The notes below the pieces were generated by a model that ran no database searches, was not told where the DNA came from, and saw only the letters and a program-made list of their open reading frames with translations. Positions 18,802-27,547 of a stretch of DNA of 64,000 nt are shown here, in pieces (positions within the stretch are counted from its first letter, which is position 1; each line of letters opens with the position of its first letter). The stretch is taken from the NCBI RefSeq assembly GCF_013032505.1, contig NZ_WQCG01000002.1, positions 682,001 through 746,000 of the forward strand, given 5' to 3'. The position numbers were made by a program, and so were the translations under genes. Origin of the DNA: Ruegeria atlantica. GTDB taxonomy: Bacteria; Pseudomonadota; Alphaproteobacteria; Rhodobacterales; Rhodobacteraceae.

Positions 18802-20046
18802 ATGGCAGGAAACATTATTTTCGCTCTGGGTCTGGTTGTCTCGCTGGGTATCGGATTCATCTATTTCCGCGATCTTGGCGACATTTCGCAAATGGTGCTT
18901 AAGGTTAAGCGCAAGAACATGGTTCGGTTTATCCGCCACGAATACCGCCTGATCGCTGTTGGTTTGGGCGGTTTTGCTGTCGCAACACTTGCGCACTTCA
19001 TTCTGGGGGGCGGCCTGTTCTGGCTGTGGTTGATCGCGGCACTACTGGTCTTGGTTCTGTATGGCTTTCCTTATGTGTGGGTCCATTTGGGGCTGAGGAA
19101 CCAACTCAATGACGCAGCCTTCTTTCCAATTGCAGAGGCGCGAAAATACATCGGCCCGACAGCCCCAGTCATTGTCATTGAAAACAACGGCCACGCCCGT
19201 GCGCATCCCGATGCGCAAATCATGCGGCCCCATCTAGCCGGCAATTCAGACGGGCTGGGTGGCCAAGATATCATCATGACGTTTTGCGCAATGGCCAATC
19301 TTGGGCAAGGATATACCCCCCGCATCGATGGCAATCGGTTGGACCTCGAGGTGCTGGCCCAACATGGCAATAACCTGATCCTGCGAGACAATGAAACTGG
19401 GGAGCCGATCCAGCAGATCTATGGGTTTCGCGAGGCGGATCGCAATACCGACGCGGACGGACCCGCCTGCCCCCTGCGACCTGAGGCAAGGATGCAACCC
19501 TGGCCCACTTACCGTATGACGTTCCGCGGATTTCAAAAAGCGTTTCCCGATGGCGAAGTCTATTTGAACAAGCCTTCGTCGAACCCATTCTTGCGATTGC
19601 TGGACATGGTGACCGAGATCACATTTGGATGGGGGATAGCGCGCCAGCATCAGGAAGATGCGCCCGTCATGGACAACATGGACCGATCGGACGACCGGTT
19701 GCCGAACAAGACCTACGTCTGGGGGATTACAATCGGCAACGATGCCGCCTGTTGGACTGATGATTTCGTAGTCGAAAACGATTGGATTATAAACGCAAAT
19801 GTCGGTGGCCGCGACGTAGTTGTTAGTCTGGACCCAAAGTACGAAAGCCTGGGCGTTTGGTACAATGACAGAAGTCAACCCATCACACGTTGCGATTTCT
19901 GGGGGATGTCCGACCAGGGAAAGTTGCAGCGCGTCGAGACCTTGCGAGCAGGTGTTTTCTGGCATGTCTGGTCCGAGTTCTTTCCGGAAACGGATATCAA
20001 CCGCGTCGGGCCTCGTGCGCAACAGTCCGGCGAAGCCGCTGAATAA
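18802..20046 (+). CDS. DUF3179-domain protein with N-terminal membrane helices
   Basis: 414 residues. Two or three hydrophobic helices occupy residues 1-95 (NIIFALGLVVSLGIGFIYF, then FILGGGLFWLWLIAALLVLV). The rest matches the DUF3179 family: AHPDAQIMRPHLAG, DIIMTFCAMANLGQGYTP, NNLILRDNETGEPIQQIYG, WPTYRMTFRGFQKAFPDGEV, then YVWGITIGNDAACW. The biochemical role of the family is not known. It lies 64 bases after the sulfatase and 47 bases before a beta-barrel gene, so the three may form an envelope-related unit. Confidence 0.75.
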   Translation: MAGNIIFALGLVVSLGIGFIYFRDLGDISQMVLKVKRKNMVRFIRHEYRLIAVGLGGFAVATLAHFILGGGLFWLWLIAALLVLVLYGFPYVWVHLGLRNQLNDAAFFPIAEARKYIGPTAPVIVIENNGHARAHPDAQIMRPHLAGNSDGLGGQDIIMTFCAMANLGQGYTPRIDGNRLDLEVLAQHGNNLILRDNETGEPIQQIYGFREADRNTDADGPACPLRPEARMQPWPTYRMTFRGFQKAFPDGEVYLNKPSSNPFLRLLDMVTEITFGWGIARQHQEDAPVMDNMDRSDDRLPNKTYVWGITIGNDAACWTDDFVVENDWIINANVGGRDVVVSLDPKYESLGVWYNDRSQPITRCDFWGMSDQGKLQRVETLRAGVFWHVWSEFFPETDINRVGPRAQQSGEAAE

Positions 20047-20093
20047 ATGAGCAAGCAATTCAGATTGCCGAATTGGAACAAACGGAGGATCAA

Positions 20094-20846
20094 ATGGACT
20101 TTAAGAGGGTAATAACAATCAGCGCAATGGCCGTGGCATCGTGGATGCCAATGACGACGGCCACTGTGGCACAGCAGTCCGATTGGTCTTATGAGGCGAC
20201 AATATACCTGTTCATGCCTGAAACTGAGGTTACGCAAGAAACAGCTCGGGGCACTGTCGATGGAACGCTCAGTTTCTCTGACGCGCTAGAAAATCTCGAT
20301 CTGGCCTTCATGGGCGTCTTTGGTGCATCGAACGGGCGATGGTCACTTTTGGCCGATTACAACTATGTGGACGTCTCTTTCAGCAATGACACACCCGGTC
20401 CGGCTAGTTCCGGTCTTGAAACCTCTCTCACAACGCAATTTTTCAGCGGCTATGTAGGGTACCGCGCCTATACTACAGATACTTCCTATGTGGACTTGGT
20501 CGGCGGCTTCCGTTGGTTTCGCACACAGACCGATTTCACCGTTCTTCCGGGAACGACGCCCGGCCTGTCCGTCAATGTTGATGAAAGCTGGACAGACCCT
20601 GTCATCGGGGTCAGAGCCCGCGTCGCATTCAACGACAGGTGGTCCGGCACAGGCTTTTTTGACTACGGCGGCTTCAGCAGCGACAGCGAAACGTGGCAGG
20701 TCTTACTAACTGCGGATTATGAAATCAACGACAGATGGGTGATCCGCGGCGGTTATCGCTATATCTCCTTCGATCACGAAATTGACGGTAACGATTTCAC
20801 GTTTGAACAGTCCGGCCCGCTGATCGGCGCGACCTATCGGTTCTGA
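20094..20846 (+). CDS. Outer-membrane beta-barrel protein
   Basis: 250 residues. A signal peptide (RVITISAMAVASWMP, then ATVAQQ) is followed by alternating polar/hydrophobic strands (WSLLADYNYVDVSF, FFSGYVGYRAYTT, WVIRGGYRYISFD). It ends in GATYRF, with the C-terminal Phe used by outer-membrane barrels. GGAGG sits 5 bases before ATG 20094; the frame could start 21 bases earlier but without a ribosome site. Likely an 8- to 10-stranded small barrel; no ligand can be named. Confidence 0.75.
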   Translation: MDFKRVITISAMAVASWMPMTTATVAQQSDWSYEATIYLFMPETEVTQETARGTVDGTLSFSDALENLDLAFMGVFGASNGRWSLLADYNYVDVSFSNDTPGPASSGLETSLTTQFFSGYVGYRAYTTDTSYVDLVGGFRWFRTQTDFTVLPGTTPGLSVNVDESWTDPVIGVRARVAFNDRWSGTGFFDYGGFSSDSETWQVLLTADYEINDRWVIRGGYRYISFDHEIDGNDFTFEQSGPLIGATYRF

Positions 20847-20885
20847 GAGGCTTTTGGGGCCTTTCACGTTCTGGCTGATCCGAAT

Positions 20886-21453
20886 TTACGGATATATCGG
20901 GGCCAGCATGGTCGCGTAATTGTCGGCCAGCATGGCAGCGTCTTCGCGGTTAAATTTGACCGATAAGAGCCTTTGCATGTCAATTTGCGAAGACCCGTCA
21001 AATAGCTTTGCAACATCGACACTGACGTGCAGATCCACATCGCCCTCGGCACCGATATCCGGCGGCAAATGGATATCGACCTCACGCGCGTTTTCCGAAA
21101 ATCCCACGTGATAGACCAGCGGAGAAACCTCCTCGCCGATGCGCAGGCCCCCTTCCATCACAACGAATTTGTAGCCGACCTCCCTGTTCCAGGCCATTTT
21201 GGCTGTAGTAGAGGTGATGCAAAGGATGCTGAATATAGGGTTGCTCGACTTCGCTGAGGATCTCGCCAAACTGGTCAGATTCCGGATCCAGCTCGACAGT
21301 CGCGATACTGTAACTTGTATCCAGCGTTGGCAAACTGCGCAGCAAAACCATGCCCTGACTTTCCTCGCGGATCTGGGACTGCGCCGATGTTATGCCAACC
21401 ATCAACAGGCCAGCGCCAATAAGTGCGCGTTGCGAAAACACTTTGAATTTCAT
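20886..21453 (-). pseudogene. Deletion-fused remnant: start of a selenium-binding/MtoX-like protein joined out of frame to an MbnP-like C-terminus
   Basis: From ATG 21453 (GGGAGG upstream) a signal peptide (LLMVGITSAQSQ) leads into IATVELDPESDQFGEI and PLHHLYYSQ, which resembles the beginning of SBP56/methanethiol-oxidase-type proteins. At about 21210 the useful frame shifts by one base and continues as MAWNREVGYKFVVMEGG, then VYHVGFSENAREVDIHLP and VDLHVSVDVAKLF, which resembles the C-terminus of MbnP-family proteins. Neither half is complete, and the middle of the first gene and the beginning of the second are missing. An internal deletion between two neighbouring genes explains this best. 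Family assignments are by eye. Confidence 0.55.
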
Positions 21454-21559
21454 AATTCCTCCCTTGCGATGAAACTCCTTAAAATGTGTTTGAAAGGCAC
21501 TTTATGTAGCGCCACATCACATTCAGGAACCCGCATTAAACGGAGTGCGACCGGCCACG

Positions 21560-21586
21560 AAAAACGCCGCCCCGAAGGGACGGCGT
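21560..21586 (-). terminator. Rho-independent terminator of the sulfonate operon
   Basis: Read on the minus strand: ACGCCGTCCC, TTCG loop, GGGCGGCGT, then TTTTC. The 10-bp stem has one mismatch and a UUCG tetraloop, and starts 27 bases after the comE stop. It also faces the remnant gene upstream. Confidence 0.9.
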
Positions 21587-21613
21587 AAGCGAAACGTGCG
21601 TTGACAGTTTGAG

Positions 21614-22171
21614 TTAGGACGCCTGAACAGCCTTCATAAAGCGGTCGCGGATCACTACCGGGTCCATCGTGATAACTGGCATTTTGGCATTACCGCTTTC
21701 GCACTTGCTGACAATAATGGTCATTTTGCCGCTGTCTAGCGCTGCCTGTAACGCGGCGCCAGTTTCCTCGGCCTGACACTCGACCACATTATCGCAGCCG
21801 CAAGCTTGCGCCACAGCAGCCAGCGATGTCTTCTTGCCCGCGTAAGTCGGCTGATCCCCAGTCGATCCATAAGATCCGTTGTCGACAATCAGCAAGATGT
21901 AGTTGTCGGCCACGTTGTTGGCAATGGTCGGCAGGGTACCGAGATTAGTCAGGATAGACCCGTCGCCATCGATCACGATGACCGGCTTTGGCTGCGACAA
22001 GGCCAGACCCAGGCCAATGCTTGAAGCCAGCCCCATAGTGCCCAGCATGTAGAAATTGGTGGGTTGATCATCGATGGCGTGCAGCTCTTGACTGGGGATG
22101 CCGATATTGCAGACAACTAGTTGATCTCGCAGGATCGGAGCGATTTCTTTAAGAATCTCAGAACGGATCAT
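21614..22171 (-). CDS. comE: Sulfopyruvate decarboxylase, beta subunit (TPP-binding)
   Basis: 185 residues. It is the C-terminal thiamine-diphosphate domain of the two-subunit decarboxylase: GTMGLASSIGLGLALSQPKP, VIDGDGSILTNLGTL (Mg/TPP motif GDGS...N) and NYILLIVDNGSYGSTGDQ. With ComD it converts 3-sulfopyruvate to sulfoacetaldehyde and CO2. ATG 22171 overlaps the comD stop by 4 bases (ATGA). In roseobacters ComDE serves sulfonate breakdown rather than coenzyme M synthesis, consistent with the upstream DHPS genes. It is the last gene before a strong terminator. Confidence 0.88.
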   Translation of the reverse strand: MIRSEILKEIAPILRDQLVVCNIGIPSQELHAIDDQPTNFYMLGTMGLASSIGLGLALSQPKPVIVIDGDGSILTNLGTLPTIANNVADNYILLIVDNGSYGSTGDQPTYAGKKTSLAAVAQACGCDNVVECQAEETGAALQAALDSGKMTIIVSKCESGNAKMPVITMDPVVIRDRFMKAVQAS

Positions 22172-22674
22172 TGGTCGCCATAGCCTCCCCAGAAATTGGC
22201 GTCGGTCAGGATCGCAACCGGCTTGTTGCACATAAAGGTGTATTTCAGGATCGCATCCAGTTCCTCGACATCCGATTGATGATGGAAGTGGTAGGTCGGA
22301 ATATTCATCTGTGCCAAAAGCGCCTTGGTATGGACCGCCATTTCAACCTGGCAGGCGACGGGTTCGCGCAGCTCTCCGCGGTATGAGATCAGCATGGGCA
22401 AAGGCATCCGGTAATACTGGATCAACGTCGCTAACGTGTTGATGGTTACGCCAATGGCCGTGTTCTGCATGATAATCGCAGGACGCTTACCGCCCATCCA
22501 GGCACCAGCGCACAGGCCCATACCTTCATCTTCTTTGTTCGAAGGGATGTGAAAAACACCCTCACGTGCGTCGATTTCGTCAATGACGCCGGCCAGTTGT
22601 TTGCACGGGACCGTAGTGACAAACGAAATGTCGTTGGCCACCAGATCATCGGTGATCTTTTTGTCTATGTTCAT
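22168..22674 (-). CDS. comD: Sulfopyruvate decarboxylase, alpha subunit
   Basis: 168 residues, the N-terminal PYR-type domain: FVTTVPCKQLAGVIDEID, HIPSNKEDEGMGLCAGAWMG (with the conserved Glu contacting TPP), then MQNTAIGVTINTLATL and ISYRGELREP. It pairs with ComE to decarboxylate sulfopyruvate. It begins about 50 bases after the UspA gene in a single minus-strand operon. The separate alpha and beta genes match the split form known from methanogens and several sulfonate-degrading bacteria. Confidence 0.88.
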   Translation of the reverse strand: MNIDKKITDDLVANDISFVTTVPCKQLAGVIDEIDAREGVFHIPSNKEDEGMGLCAGAWMGGKRPAIIMQNTAIGVTINTLATLIQYYRMPLPMLISYRGELREPVACQVEMAVHTKALLAQMNIPTYHFHHQSDVEELDAILKYTFMCNKPVAILTDANFWGGYGDQ

Positions 22675-22722
22675 GTCCTAATAGTTCGTCCTGTTTAGGG
22701 CGCATTTGGCGCGATTTACGGG

Positions 22723-23133
22723 TTAAAGCCTGCGGTGCACATGCACGGCGCAAGGCGCATGACGGACGACGCGCGATGCGGTCGATCCCAGAAAATAGTC
22801 GCTGACGCCTGGTTGGTGCGAACCGATGACGATGCAGTCAAATTTGTTTTGGGTCGCAAAATCGATCACCGTTCGGGCGGTGTGACCTTTGACAATCTCA
22901 GCCTGAACACCTTCAAGCCCCGATACTTTTTCCCGCAACAAGTTACGTGCCGCGCGAAAACCTTCTGCAACGACATCCTTGTCGAGATAGGCACTAACTG
23001 AACCCTGAGGCATCTCGTAGACATGCAGGGCTACAATCTCGGCCCCTTCTGCCGACAAGGCTTTGGCGATTTCCAGGGTGTGCGGCGAAATCCCATGATC
23101 CAACGCCATTGGTACGAGAATTTTTTTGTACAT
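22723..23133 (-). CDS. Universal stress protein (UspA family)
   Basis: 136 residues, one Usp domain. It begins KILVPMALDHG and ends with CIVIGSHQPGVSDYFLGSTA, the G-x2-G-x9-G-S type ATP-binding loop, then RHAPCAVHVHR. CGGAGG precedes the ATG. It lies between the zinc dehydrogenase and comD in the sulfonate operon, so it is probably co-expressed with it. Cytoplasmic; a specific role in sulfonate use is not known. Confidence 0.85.
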   Translation of the reverse strand: MYKKILVPMALDHGISPHTLEIAKALSAEGAEIVALHVYEMPQGSVSAYLDKDVVAEGFRAARNLLREKVSGLEGVQAEIVKGHTARTVIDFATQNKFDCIVIGSHQPGVSDYFLGSTASRVVRHAPCAVHVHRRL

Positions 23134-23156
23134 GAATACCTCCGTTTCTGCCTGGT

Positions 23157-24137
23157 CTAGTCCCAGGGTGCGAGGATGATCTTGGGCGCTGCAACCGCAC
23201 CCTTCCGCAAGTCCCGAAAGGCGTCGGCGGCATCAGACAAGGCCCTTTCCTCGACCCAGTCCAACAGACCCAAACGACCGTCGAAAATCGCCTGCGCGGT
23301 TTTTCGAAAATCCTCGGCAGTATATGTATAGGTGCCGATAAATGTGATTTCCTGCAAGGTCATACGACGTATGTCCAAACCACCCGCATCCTCGCCCAGC
23401 CCCACATGCACAATCACGCCGCCCGGCTGCACGTGATGAGACGCAGCGGCGCGAGTTGCAGAAAACCCCACTGCATCGACGACCAGTGAAAACAAATCAT
23501 CAGTGGACTCGACGACATTGAAAGTGCCCAAACTTTCCAAATAGGCGCGCCGTACGTCATTCGGCTCAACAATGACAACATCGTCGAAGTCACCAGCCGC
23601 CAGAGCCAAAGCTGCGGCCACACCAATTGCGCCACCGCCAATCACCAGTGCATCACGCGCCATTCCCTGATGCAGCGCCTCTAGCCCCAAACGAACTGCA
23701 TGCCAGCTAACCGCAAGTGGCTCAGCCAGAGCAGCTTGCTGAAACGTTACGTGGTCCGGTACCTCAACCAGATTTACATCTGGCATGGCGACATATTGGG
23801 CAAAGGCCCCTTCACGCGGTGGCATCGAGATGATCTGCCGATTAGGGCACAGGTTTTCACGGCCTGCCTCACACGCCAGACAGACACCACACGTCACCAG
23901 CGGGTTTATCGTCACACGCGTTCCGTCGCGGGCTCCGCCGACGATTGTTCCTGCGGCTTCGTGGCCAAGAACAAGCGGTGCCGGACGGCGCGCATCGTGG
24001 CCGAGATAGGCGTGCATATCCGAGCCACATATCCCCACGGCTTCGACCCGGATCAGTTGCTCTCCGATATCGGGTGCGGCATCCGGGACATCCTCGTAAA
24101 CAAGATGTTCAACTCCTTGATAAACAAGCGCTTTCAT
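23157..24137 (-). CDS. Zinc-dependent alcohol dehydrogenase family protein (candidate DHPS 2-dehydrogenase)
   Basis: 326 residues. Catalytic zinc residues are in VGICGSDMHAYLGHDARR and LGHEAAGTI. The structural zinc loop is VTCGVCLACEAGRENLCPNR (four Cys), and the Rossmann loop is VIGGGAIGVAAALALAAG. ATG 24137 overlaps the SDR stop by 4 bases. In characterised dihydroxypropanesulfonate clusters two dehydrogenases (HpsO, HpsP) interconvert DHPS enantiomers through the ketone; this gene and the SDR occupy that position downstream of hpsN. Which of the two names applies cannot be decided by eye. Confidence 0.8.
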   Translation of the reverse strand: MKALVYQGVEHLVYEDVPDAAPDIGEQLIRVEAVGICGSDMHAYLGHDARRPAPLVLGHEAAGTIVGGARDGTRVTINPLVTCGVCLACEAGRENLCPNRQIISMPPREGAFAQYVAMPDVNLVEVPDHVTFQQAALAEPLAVSWHAVRLGLEALHQGMARDALVIGGGAIGVAAALALAAGDFDDVVIVEPNDVRRAYLESLGTFNVVESTDDLFSLVVDAVGFSATRAAASHHVQPGGVIVHVGLGEDAGGLDIRRMTLQEITFIGTYTYTAEDFRKTAQAIFDGRLGLLDWVEERALSDAADAFRDLRKGAVAAPKIILAPWD

Positions 24138-24895
24138 TTCGCCGTAAATCCTCCGTCGACCATCAGAACTTGTCCGGTCACGTAATCTGACGCCTTTGAG
24201 CACAAAAACAGGATCGGACCATCGATATCTTCCATCCGCCCGTTCCGGTTCATACAGGTTTGCGCCGCGTTACGAGTTGCCCGGTCGGCATCATCAAACA
24301 CGGCCTGCGTCAGCTCAGTCGGAAAAAACCCCGGCCCTATAGCGTTTGCGGTAATGCCGTGAGAAGACCAAGCCTCAGCCATAGCCCGTGTCAATTGTCC
24401 GATCCCGGCTTTGCTAGCACCATATGCGATACCGCCGGGAAAAGCGCGCGTCGTCTGAAGCGAGGCGAAATTCACGATCCGCCCCCATCCGCGTTCCTTC
24501 ATCGCGGGCACCAAGGCCTGGCTCAGAAAGAACGGAGCGCTCAGGTTCAACTCAAGGGTCGTGTCCCAGCCCTCACCGGTGACATCATCGGCTACTTCAC
24601 GCATGTTAATCCCAGCCGCATGCACAATGATGTCGGGTGGCCCAAAACCAGCTGCGATCTCTTTGGCAAGCGTCGAAACACGCGACCGATCCGCCACGTC
24701 CGCGACGACTGTCGCCACACTATCACCGCCTTCGGCCTGCAAACTGTCCAAAGCCTCACGCCGACGCGCGACACCAACCACATGCGCGCCCGCAGAGGCC
24801 AGAACCAGCGCCACACGACGGCCCAGGCCCGAGCTCGCGCCAGTCACGCACGCCACCCGTCCCGTCAGGTCAAACAGCGTGCGCGGATCATCCAT
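24134..24895 (-). CDS. SDR-family oxidoreductase (candidate DHPS 2-dehydrogenase)
   Basis: 253 residues, classical short-chain dehydrogenase. Cofactor loop TGASSGLG, then HAAGINMRE in the NAG position, FASLQTT for the catalytic Ser, YGASK for Tyr/Lys, and the family ending YVTGQVLMVDGGF. It overlaps hpsN by 8 bases upstream and the zinc dehydrogenase by 4 downstream. Together with the latter it probably converts (S)-DHPS to (R)-DHPS through the 2-keto compound. NAD(H) or NADP(H) preference is not certain; the ARRR after strand 2 favours NADP. Confidence 0.82.
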   Translation of the reverse strand: MDDPRTLFDLTGRVACVTGASSGLGRRVALVLASAGAHVVGVARRREALDSLQAEGGDSVATVVADVADRSRVSTLAKEIAAGFGPPDIIVHAAGINMREVADDVTGEGWDTTLELNLSAPFFLSQALVPAMKERGWGRIVNFASLQTTRAFPGGIAYGASKAGIGQLTRAMAEAWSSHGITANAIGPGFFPTELTQAVFDDADRATRNAAQTCMNRNGRMEDIDGPILFLCSKASDYVTGQVLMVDGGFTAK

Positions 24896-26195
24896 CAGCT
24901 GTCAGGTCAAACTGTTCGTCAGGGAAATACTTGGCAAGGCGCACGTCTGCTGCCCGCGCGTGCCCTTCCATGCCCTCCAGTCGGGAAATACGGGCAGTTG
25001 CTTCAGCGATGGATTTCGAACCTTCCCGCGTCGCCCGTTGCCAAGTGACGATCTTCATGTACTTGTGAACACTCAATCCACCAGTATAGCTTGCTGCCCC
25101 GGAAGTCGGCAGGACGTGGTTCGTTCCCGTCGCCTTGTCACCATAAGACACCGTGGTTTCTTCACCCAAAAACAACGAGCCATAGCAGGTCAGACGACCC
25201 AGCCACCAATCCAGATCCTCTGCCTGTACGGTCAGGTGTTCAGGCGCGTATTCGTCCGAACAGGCCGCCATTTCCTCGCGGTCCGAGCAGACGATGACTT
25301 CCGCATAATCGCGCCACGCAGCAAAGGCGTTCTCCCGGTTCAGTTCGGGCAAATCATCGATCAGTGTCGGAACCAGTTCCATGACCTTTAGTGCAAGATC
25401 GCGATCATCCGTCACCAGCCAGACCGGCGAGTTGTATCCATGTTCTGCCTGGCTGACCAAGTCCGTCGCAACCACGTGCGGGTCCGATGTTTTGTCTGCA
25501 AGGATCAAACTGTCTGTCGGCCCGGCAATCATGTCGATGCCAACTTTGCCGTATAGAATTCGCTTGGCCTCGGCCACGAACTGGTTGCCCGGGCCGACAA
25601 GGATGTTGGCGCGCGGCAGACCGAACAGGCCATAGGTCATGGCGGCGACGCCCTGAACGCCACCCATCGCCAGAATACTGTCCGCTCCGCAGATATGTGC
25701 CGCATAGACAATCGCAGGCGCGACACCCTCGCCCGGGCGTGGCGGTGAACAGGCCGTGATGTGGCGGCACCCGGCAACCTTGGCTGTGGTCACGGTCATA
25801 ATGGCGCTGGCGATATGGCTGTAACGCCCACCGGGCACGTAGCAGCCCGCCGCGTCCACGGGAATTGCCTTCTGGCCCGCCACAAATCCCGGCACGATCT
25901 CCATCTGCACATCAGACACCGTAGCTTTCTGGGTTTCGGCAAATCGACGAACGTTGTCGTGAGCAAACCGAATATCCGCCTTGAGCCTTTCGGGGACAAG
26001 CGCGCAGGCGGCCTCGATCTCGTCTGCGGTCATCAACACGTTTCCATCAAACTTGTCGAATTTAACTGCGTATTCCAGCGCTTTAGCGTCCCCACCAACC
26101 TCAATGTCGGCAAGGATAGTCTTCACGGTGTCATGCACTTCGGAGGCATGAGATTGAGCCGTCAGGGTCGCCTTTTTCAGATAGTCGCGAGGCAT
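24888..26195 (-). CDS. hpsN: Sulfopropanediol 3-dehydrogenase, histidinol-dehydrogenase family
   Basis: 435 residues. It is a histidinol dehydrogenase homologue (CYVPGGRYSHIASAIMTVTT, PGNQFVAEAKRILYG, IDMIAGPTDSLILAD, DLVSQAEHGYNSP, EYAPEHLTVQ, SYGDKATGTNHVLPT). It is not in a his operon but between a TRAP transporter and two alcohol dehydrogenases with ComDE downstream, which is the hpsN setting. HpsN oxidises (R)-2,3-dihydroxypropane-1-sulfonate to (R)-sulfolactate with two NAD+. The ATG at 26195 is preferred to a TTG six bases earlier. 12 bases separate it from the TRAP large subunit. Assignment rests on family and context. Confidence 0.85.
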   Translation of the reverse strand: MPRDYLKKATLTAQSHASEVHDTVKTILADIEVGGDAKALEYAVKFDKFDGNVLMTADEIEAACALVPERLKADIRFAHDNVRRFAETQKATVSDVQMEIVPGFVAGQKAIPVDAAGCYVPGGRYSHIASAIMTVTTAKVAGCRHITACSPPRPGEGVAPAIVYAAHICGADSILAMGGVQGVAAMTYGLFGLPRANILVGPGNQFVAEAKRILYGKVGIDMIAGPTDSLILADKTSDPHVVATDLVSQAEHGYNSPVWLVTDDRDLALKVMELVPTLIDDLPELNRENAFAAWRDYAEVIVCSDREEMAACSDEYAPEHLTVQAEDLDWWLGRLTCYGSLFLGEETTVSYGDKATGTNHVLPTSGAASYTGGLSVHKYMKIVTWQRATREGSKSIAEATARISRLEGMEGHARAADVRLAKYFPDEQFDLTADG

Positions 26196-26207
26196 ATTCA
26201 ACAGGTC

Positions 26208-27536
26208 CTATTGGTAGATTTCAGGAAGCAATGTGGTCGAAACCGCAGGAACGTAGGCTATCAGAAGAACCACGATCAGCATTGTTAATACGAACGGTAC
26301 CGCACGGGCCGCAATCTTCAGAATGGACTCACCTGTAATGCCAGATACGACGAACAGGTTAAGGCCAAGGGGCGGCGTAATGAAGCCGACGCCCAGTGCG
26401 GTGATCATCATGATGCAGAACTGGATTTCGTTCATGCCGATATTGTCGGCCAGCGGTTTCAGGATTGGAGCAAGGATCACGATATTGGGCGTCGTTTCCA
26501 TAACGCAGCCAGCAGCGATCAGAATGCCGATCATCAGCAGGATCAACACGTATGGATCTTCGGTCAGCGAAGTGATTGAGGCGACAAACCCTTGAGGCAC
26601 GCCCATGATCGCCAACGCCTCGGCCAGCGGAGCCGAAAAGGCAATGATCGGAAGGATAACGCCGTTCACCTTAGCCGAACTGACCAGCATCGACGGAAAG
26701 TCAGCCAGGGTCAGCGTACGCAGAATGAAACCCATGATGATGGTCACGACCACTGCAGTGGCGCCAGCCTCGGTCGGGGTCAGACGACCTGAGAAGATGC
26801 CATAGAAGATAATCCCTGGCACGATAAATGCATACCACCCCGATTTCAGAGCCTTGCCCAGATTGGCCAGCCACTCACCCAACGTCATCATACCGCCGTC
26901 TTCATAGTGATAAATGCGGTTCACTATGAGGTTGGTGATCAGGATTGAAACCAGGATGGCAAGACCGGGTATCAGGGCTGCCAGAAACAGGGTCGAGGCG
27001 GATATACCCAGCACAAGGCCGATGATGATATACGCAATGGACGGCGGGATCAGGATGCCCGTACAGGCACCAGCCGCAACCAGCGCACAGGCGTAAGGAC
27101 GGGGATAGCCGCTTTCGACCAACCGATTGATGGTCATACGGCCCACAGCAGCAGCACCGGCGGCGTCGGAACCCGAAATGGCCGCGAACATTCCGCACAC
27201 AAGAACGGTAGCCGAGCCAAACCCGCCTTTTGTAAAGCAGGTCAGCGCCTCGGCCACATCAAGAAACTTTCGCGAAAGGCCGGTCCGGACCAACACGTCG
27301 CCGGTCAGGATGAACAAAGGTACAGCTGTCAGGGCAAAAGCATCGATGCCGGTAAACAGGCTTTCGCCCACAAGGCTCAGCGGAAGGTCGCCGGACATGA
27401 TCAGCATGACGATGGCGGCAGAACCGATTGCGGCCCAGACCGGAACTGCCATGGCAATCAAGCCAACGAACAGGATGACAGGTAGGTAAAAATCCCAGCC
27501 GAGCTCGACCGTTTGATTGAGAGAGTTCCAGAGCAT
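26208..27536 (-). CDS. TRAP transporter large permease (DctM type)
   Basis: 442 residues, about twelve membrane helices. Family motifs: VPLFILTGDVLVRTGLSRK, AAISGSDAAGAAAVGRMTI, LVAAGACTGILIPPSIAYII and GVGFITPPLGLNLFV. It forms the ion-driven channel with the small DctQ subunit, and takes substrate from the binding protein encoded upstream. Position directly before hpsN suggests DHPS uptake (HpsKLM-type). GAGGGG precedes the ATG. Confidence 0.92.
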   Translation of the reverse strand: MLWNSLNQTVELGWDFYLPVILFVGLIAMAVPVWAAIGSAAIVMLIMSGDLPLSLVGESLFTGIDAFALTAVPLFILTGDVLVRTGLSRKFLDVAEALTCFTKGGFGSATVLVCGMFAAISGSDAAGAAAVGRMTINRLVESGYPRPYACALVAAGACTGILIPPSIAYIIIGLVLGISASTLFLAALIPGLAILVSILITNLIVNRIYHYEDGGMMTLGEWLANLGKALKSGWYAFIVPGIIFYGIFSGRLTPTEAGATAVVVTIIMGFILRTLTLADFPSMLVSSAKVNGVILPIIAFSAPLAEALAIMGVPQGFVASITSLTEDPYVLILLMIGILIAAGCVMETTPNIVILAPILKPLADNIGMNEIQFCIMMITALGVGFITPPLGLNLFVVSGITGESILKIAARAVPFVLTMLIVVLLIAYVPAVSTTLLPEIYQ

Positions 27537-27547
27537 TCCGTTTCCCC

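Noticed and set aside
19246..20058. 270-codon open frame opposite the DUF3179 gene
   Set aside because: Antisense shadow with no independent support.
21614..22674. Phosphonopyruvate decarboxylase or coenzyme M biosynthesis role for the two TPP subunits
   Set aside because: Split subunits and the DHPS context favour sulfopyruvate breakdown; no phosphonate or coenzyme M genes nearby.
24888..26195. Histidinol dehydrogenase (hisD) for histidine synthesis
   Set aside because: Right family, but neighbours are a TRAP transporter, alcohol dehydrogenases and comDE, not his genes; HpsN fits better.
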